Positions 5,557 through 6,724 of a stretch of 6,724 bases of DNA are shown here, one piece after another. The notes beneath the pieces were generated by a model. It did not search any database and was not told where the DNA came from. It worked only from the letters and a program-made list of their open reading frames with translations. This DNA comes from an uncultured Clostridia bacterium. Lineage in GTDB: Bacteria; Bacillota; Clostridia; Christensenellales; Borkfalkiaceae. The stretch lies in assembly GCA_945835865.1 (NCBI GenBank), contig CAMAJQ010000038.1:1-6724 (forward strand), in the 5' to 3' direction. The stretch's first letter is position 1. Each line of letters begins with the position of its first letter. The position numbers and the translations under genes are program-made.

Positions 5557-6724
5557 TCAGTTCTCTTCCAAAATAATTTTCGCAATCCTGATCCCGTAAC
5601 TGTATCCGTAAGAGAAGGGGGCGACGATCACATCCCCGTCCTCCGTCACTTCCGCCTTTTCGCCGTTGTCCATCCATTCGGCGGAAAGGATCTTCCTTTC
5701 GGTTTTCAGCCGGAAACGCCTCGTTTCCCGCATGGCGGTCACGTTGACGTTCGTGAACATGGGTACTTTTTTCACCACGGCATAATAATATTTTCCGTCC
5801 GTCAGAAGATCGGCGTTCTCCGCCCCGAATCCGCAGGGACGGGCGTCGAGCAGCACGTTGCGGTTGACGCGGACGACCTTGCCGACGGATTTCAGGATCT
5901 CCCGTTCGATGGGATTGACGCTTCCGTCTCCCCTCAGCCCCGTATTCAGCAGGAGATTGTGTCCGTATTTTCTGCAATCGACCAGAAGTTCGGTCAGTTG
6001 GGGAACCGACTTGAAGCAGACGTCTTCCTCGCAATATCCCCAGTGATCGGTAATCCCCTCGCAGACTTCCCCTGCGATCGGTTTGCAAGAAGTATCCACA
6101 CAGAAGGGTTTTCCCCGTTCAAACGTCACGCTGTCGATTTCTCTGTGCCCCGTCTGACCCCGTTCGGAAAGTCCCGTATTGTTGATGATCATCGCCTCCG
6201 GCTGATACTTCCGGATCGTGCCGTAGAGCCTGTCTTCCTGCCAGTCGGCGTCGGGCTTGTCCCACATTCCGTCGAACCAGAATCCGCCGATCTTTCCGTA
6301 AGAGGAACACAGGATCTCGATGCTTCTGTCCAGATAGTCGATGTATTTCGGGAAATCGTTCGCATAATCGGAATTGTGCCAGTCGAGAAGAGTATGGTAG
6401 AAGAAGGGAACGACGCCTCCCTCGCGGCAGGCTTCGACGAACTCCGCGATCAGATCTCTGCCGCAAGCCGAATGAGGAGCGTCGAAATCGTTCAGCCCTT
6501 TGGTATCGTAGAGAGAAAATCCGTCGTGATGACGGGTGGTGAGGGTAATATACCGACAGCCCGCTTCCTTCGCCGTCCGGACGAGATCCTTCGCCCAGTT
6601 TTCCCCGATGACAAAACGGCGGGTAATCGACTCGTATTCCTCCTGCTCGATCTTGCCGATACATTCCGCCCATTCTCCTTTTCCGAGAACGCTGTACAGA
6701 CTGAAATGAATAAACAGTCCGAAG
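5557..6724 (-). CDS. Alpha-L-fucosidase, glycoside hydrolase family 29, N-terminus cut by window edge
   Basis: Retaining exo-enzyme that releases alpha-L-fucose. The frame stays open to the right edge, giving 388 residues; the internal ATG at 6267 is not the start because family motifs continue upstream of it. In order I read FGLFIHFSLYSV (from 6723), YITLTTRHHDGFSLYD with the conserved RHHDGF (6517-6534), then GGFWFDGMWD, in which the Asp encoded at 6271-6273 matches the GH29 nucleophile of the WFDG motif. Next come GEVCEGITDHWGY and NLLLNTGLRGDG, both typical of the family, and a C-terminal beta-sandwich region. The acid/base residue varies in GH29; the Glu of GEVCEG (6067-6069) is in the usual region but not assigned with certainty. 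Only roughly 10-30 N-terminal residues seem missing, so a signal peptide cannot be ruled out. HFS replaces the more usual HWG near the N-terminus. The next gene starts 3 nt later, and the operon promoter lies outside the window. Confidence 0.93.
   Translation of the reverse strand, partial: FGLFIHFSLYSVLGKGEWAECIGKIEQEEYESITRRFVIGENWAKDLVRTAKEAGCRYITLTTRHHDGFSLYDTKGLNDFDAPHSACGRDLIAEFVEACREGGVVPFFYHTLLDWHNSDYANDFPKYIDYLDRSIEILCSSYGKIGGFWFDGMWDKPDADWQEDRLYGTIRKYQPEAMIINNTGLSERGQTGHREIDSVTFERGKPFCVDTSCKPIAGEVCEGITDHWGYCEEDVCFKSVPQLTELLVDCRKYGHNLLLNTGLRGDGSVNPIEREILKSVGKVVRVNRNVLLDARPCGFGAENADLLTDGKYYYAVVKKVPMFTNVNVTAMRETRRFRLKTERKILSAEWMDNGEKAEVTEDGDVIVAPFSYGYSYGIRIAKIILEEN

Noticed and set aside
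5557..6267. A short 236-residue fucosidase starting at the ATG at 6267
   Set aside because: The same frame is open to the window edge and carries the RHHDGF, WFDG and FGLFIH motifs upstream of that Met, so it is an internal residue of a longer enzyme.

Overview
The window reads as part of a carbohydrate-utilisation locus from a low-to-mid GC Gram-positive bacterium, most likely an uncultured gut- or rumen-type member of the Clostridia (Bacillota). This placement is an inference. It rests on the LplB-type sugar ABC permease next to an AraC-family regulator, the cytoplasmic-type (signal-less) GH78 enzyme, a membrane protein of the YczE/YitT-like group, and sigma-A-type promoters in AT-rich gaps between fairly GC-rich genes. 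No rRNA, tRNA, CRISPR array, insertion sequence or phage gene was seen.

Layout from left to right. (1) Positions 1-275, minus strand: the first 91 codons of an LplB-like binding-protein-dependent sugar transporter permease, running off the left edge. (2) Positions 276-393: a divergent control region with an extended -10 promoter for the regulator, an inverted repeat, and an unusual leader in front of the permease. (3) Positions 394-1266, plus strand: an AraC-family regulator with an N-terminal cupin-like sensor half. (4) Positions 1263-3806, minus strand: an 847-residue GH78 alpha-L-rhamnosidase whose stop codon interlocks with that of the regulator. (5) Positions 3807-4040: the rhamnosidase promoter, a possible operator and a 13-bp perfect hairpin terminator for the next operon. 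(6) A minus-strand operon entering from the right edge: a GH29 alpha-L-fucosidase (5557 to beyond 6724), an SGNH/GDSL esterase (4921-5553) starting 3 nt after it, then after a 124-nt gap a multi-pass membrane protein (4041-4796).

How they may work together: the permease would import a small oligosaccharide or glycoside, the AraC protein would sense an intermediate, and the rhamnosidase, fucosidase and esterase would remove alpha-L-rhamnose, alpha-L-fucose and acyl groups. The rhamnosidase and esterase have complete N-termini without signal peptides, so they should act in the cytoplasm. A deoxy-hexose-rich, probably O-acylated substrate (pectic side chains, plant glycosides or bacterial polysaccharide fragments) would fit, but the exact substrate cannot be read from the sequence.

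Nothing here is clearly a new biological system. The points most worth a second look are the interlocking stop codons of the regulator and rhamnosidase, a promoter that predicts a leaderless regulator mRNA, the permease leader in which a hairpin lies between a strong ribosome-binding sequence and the start codon, and the uncharacterised membrane protein travelling with sugar hydrolases.
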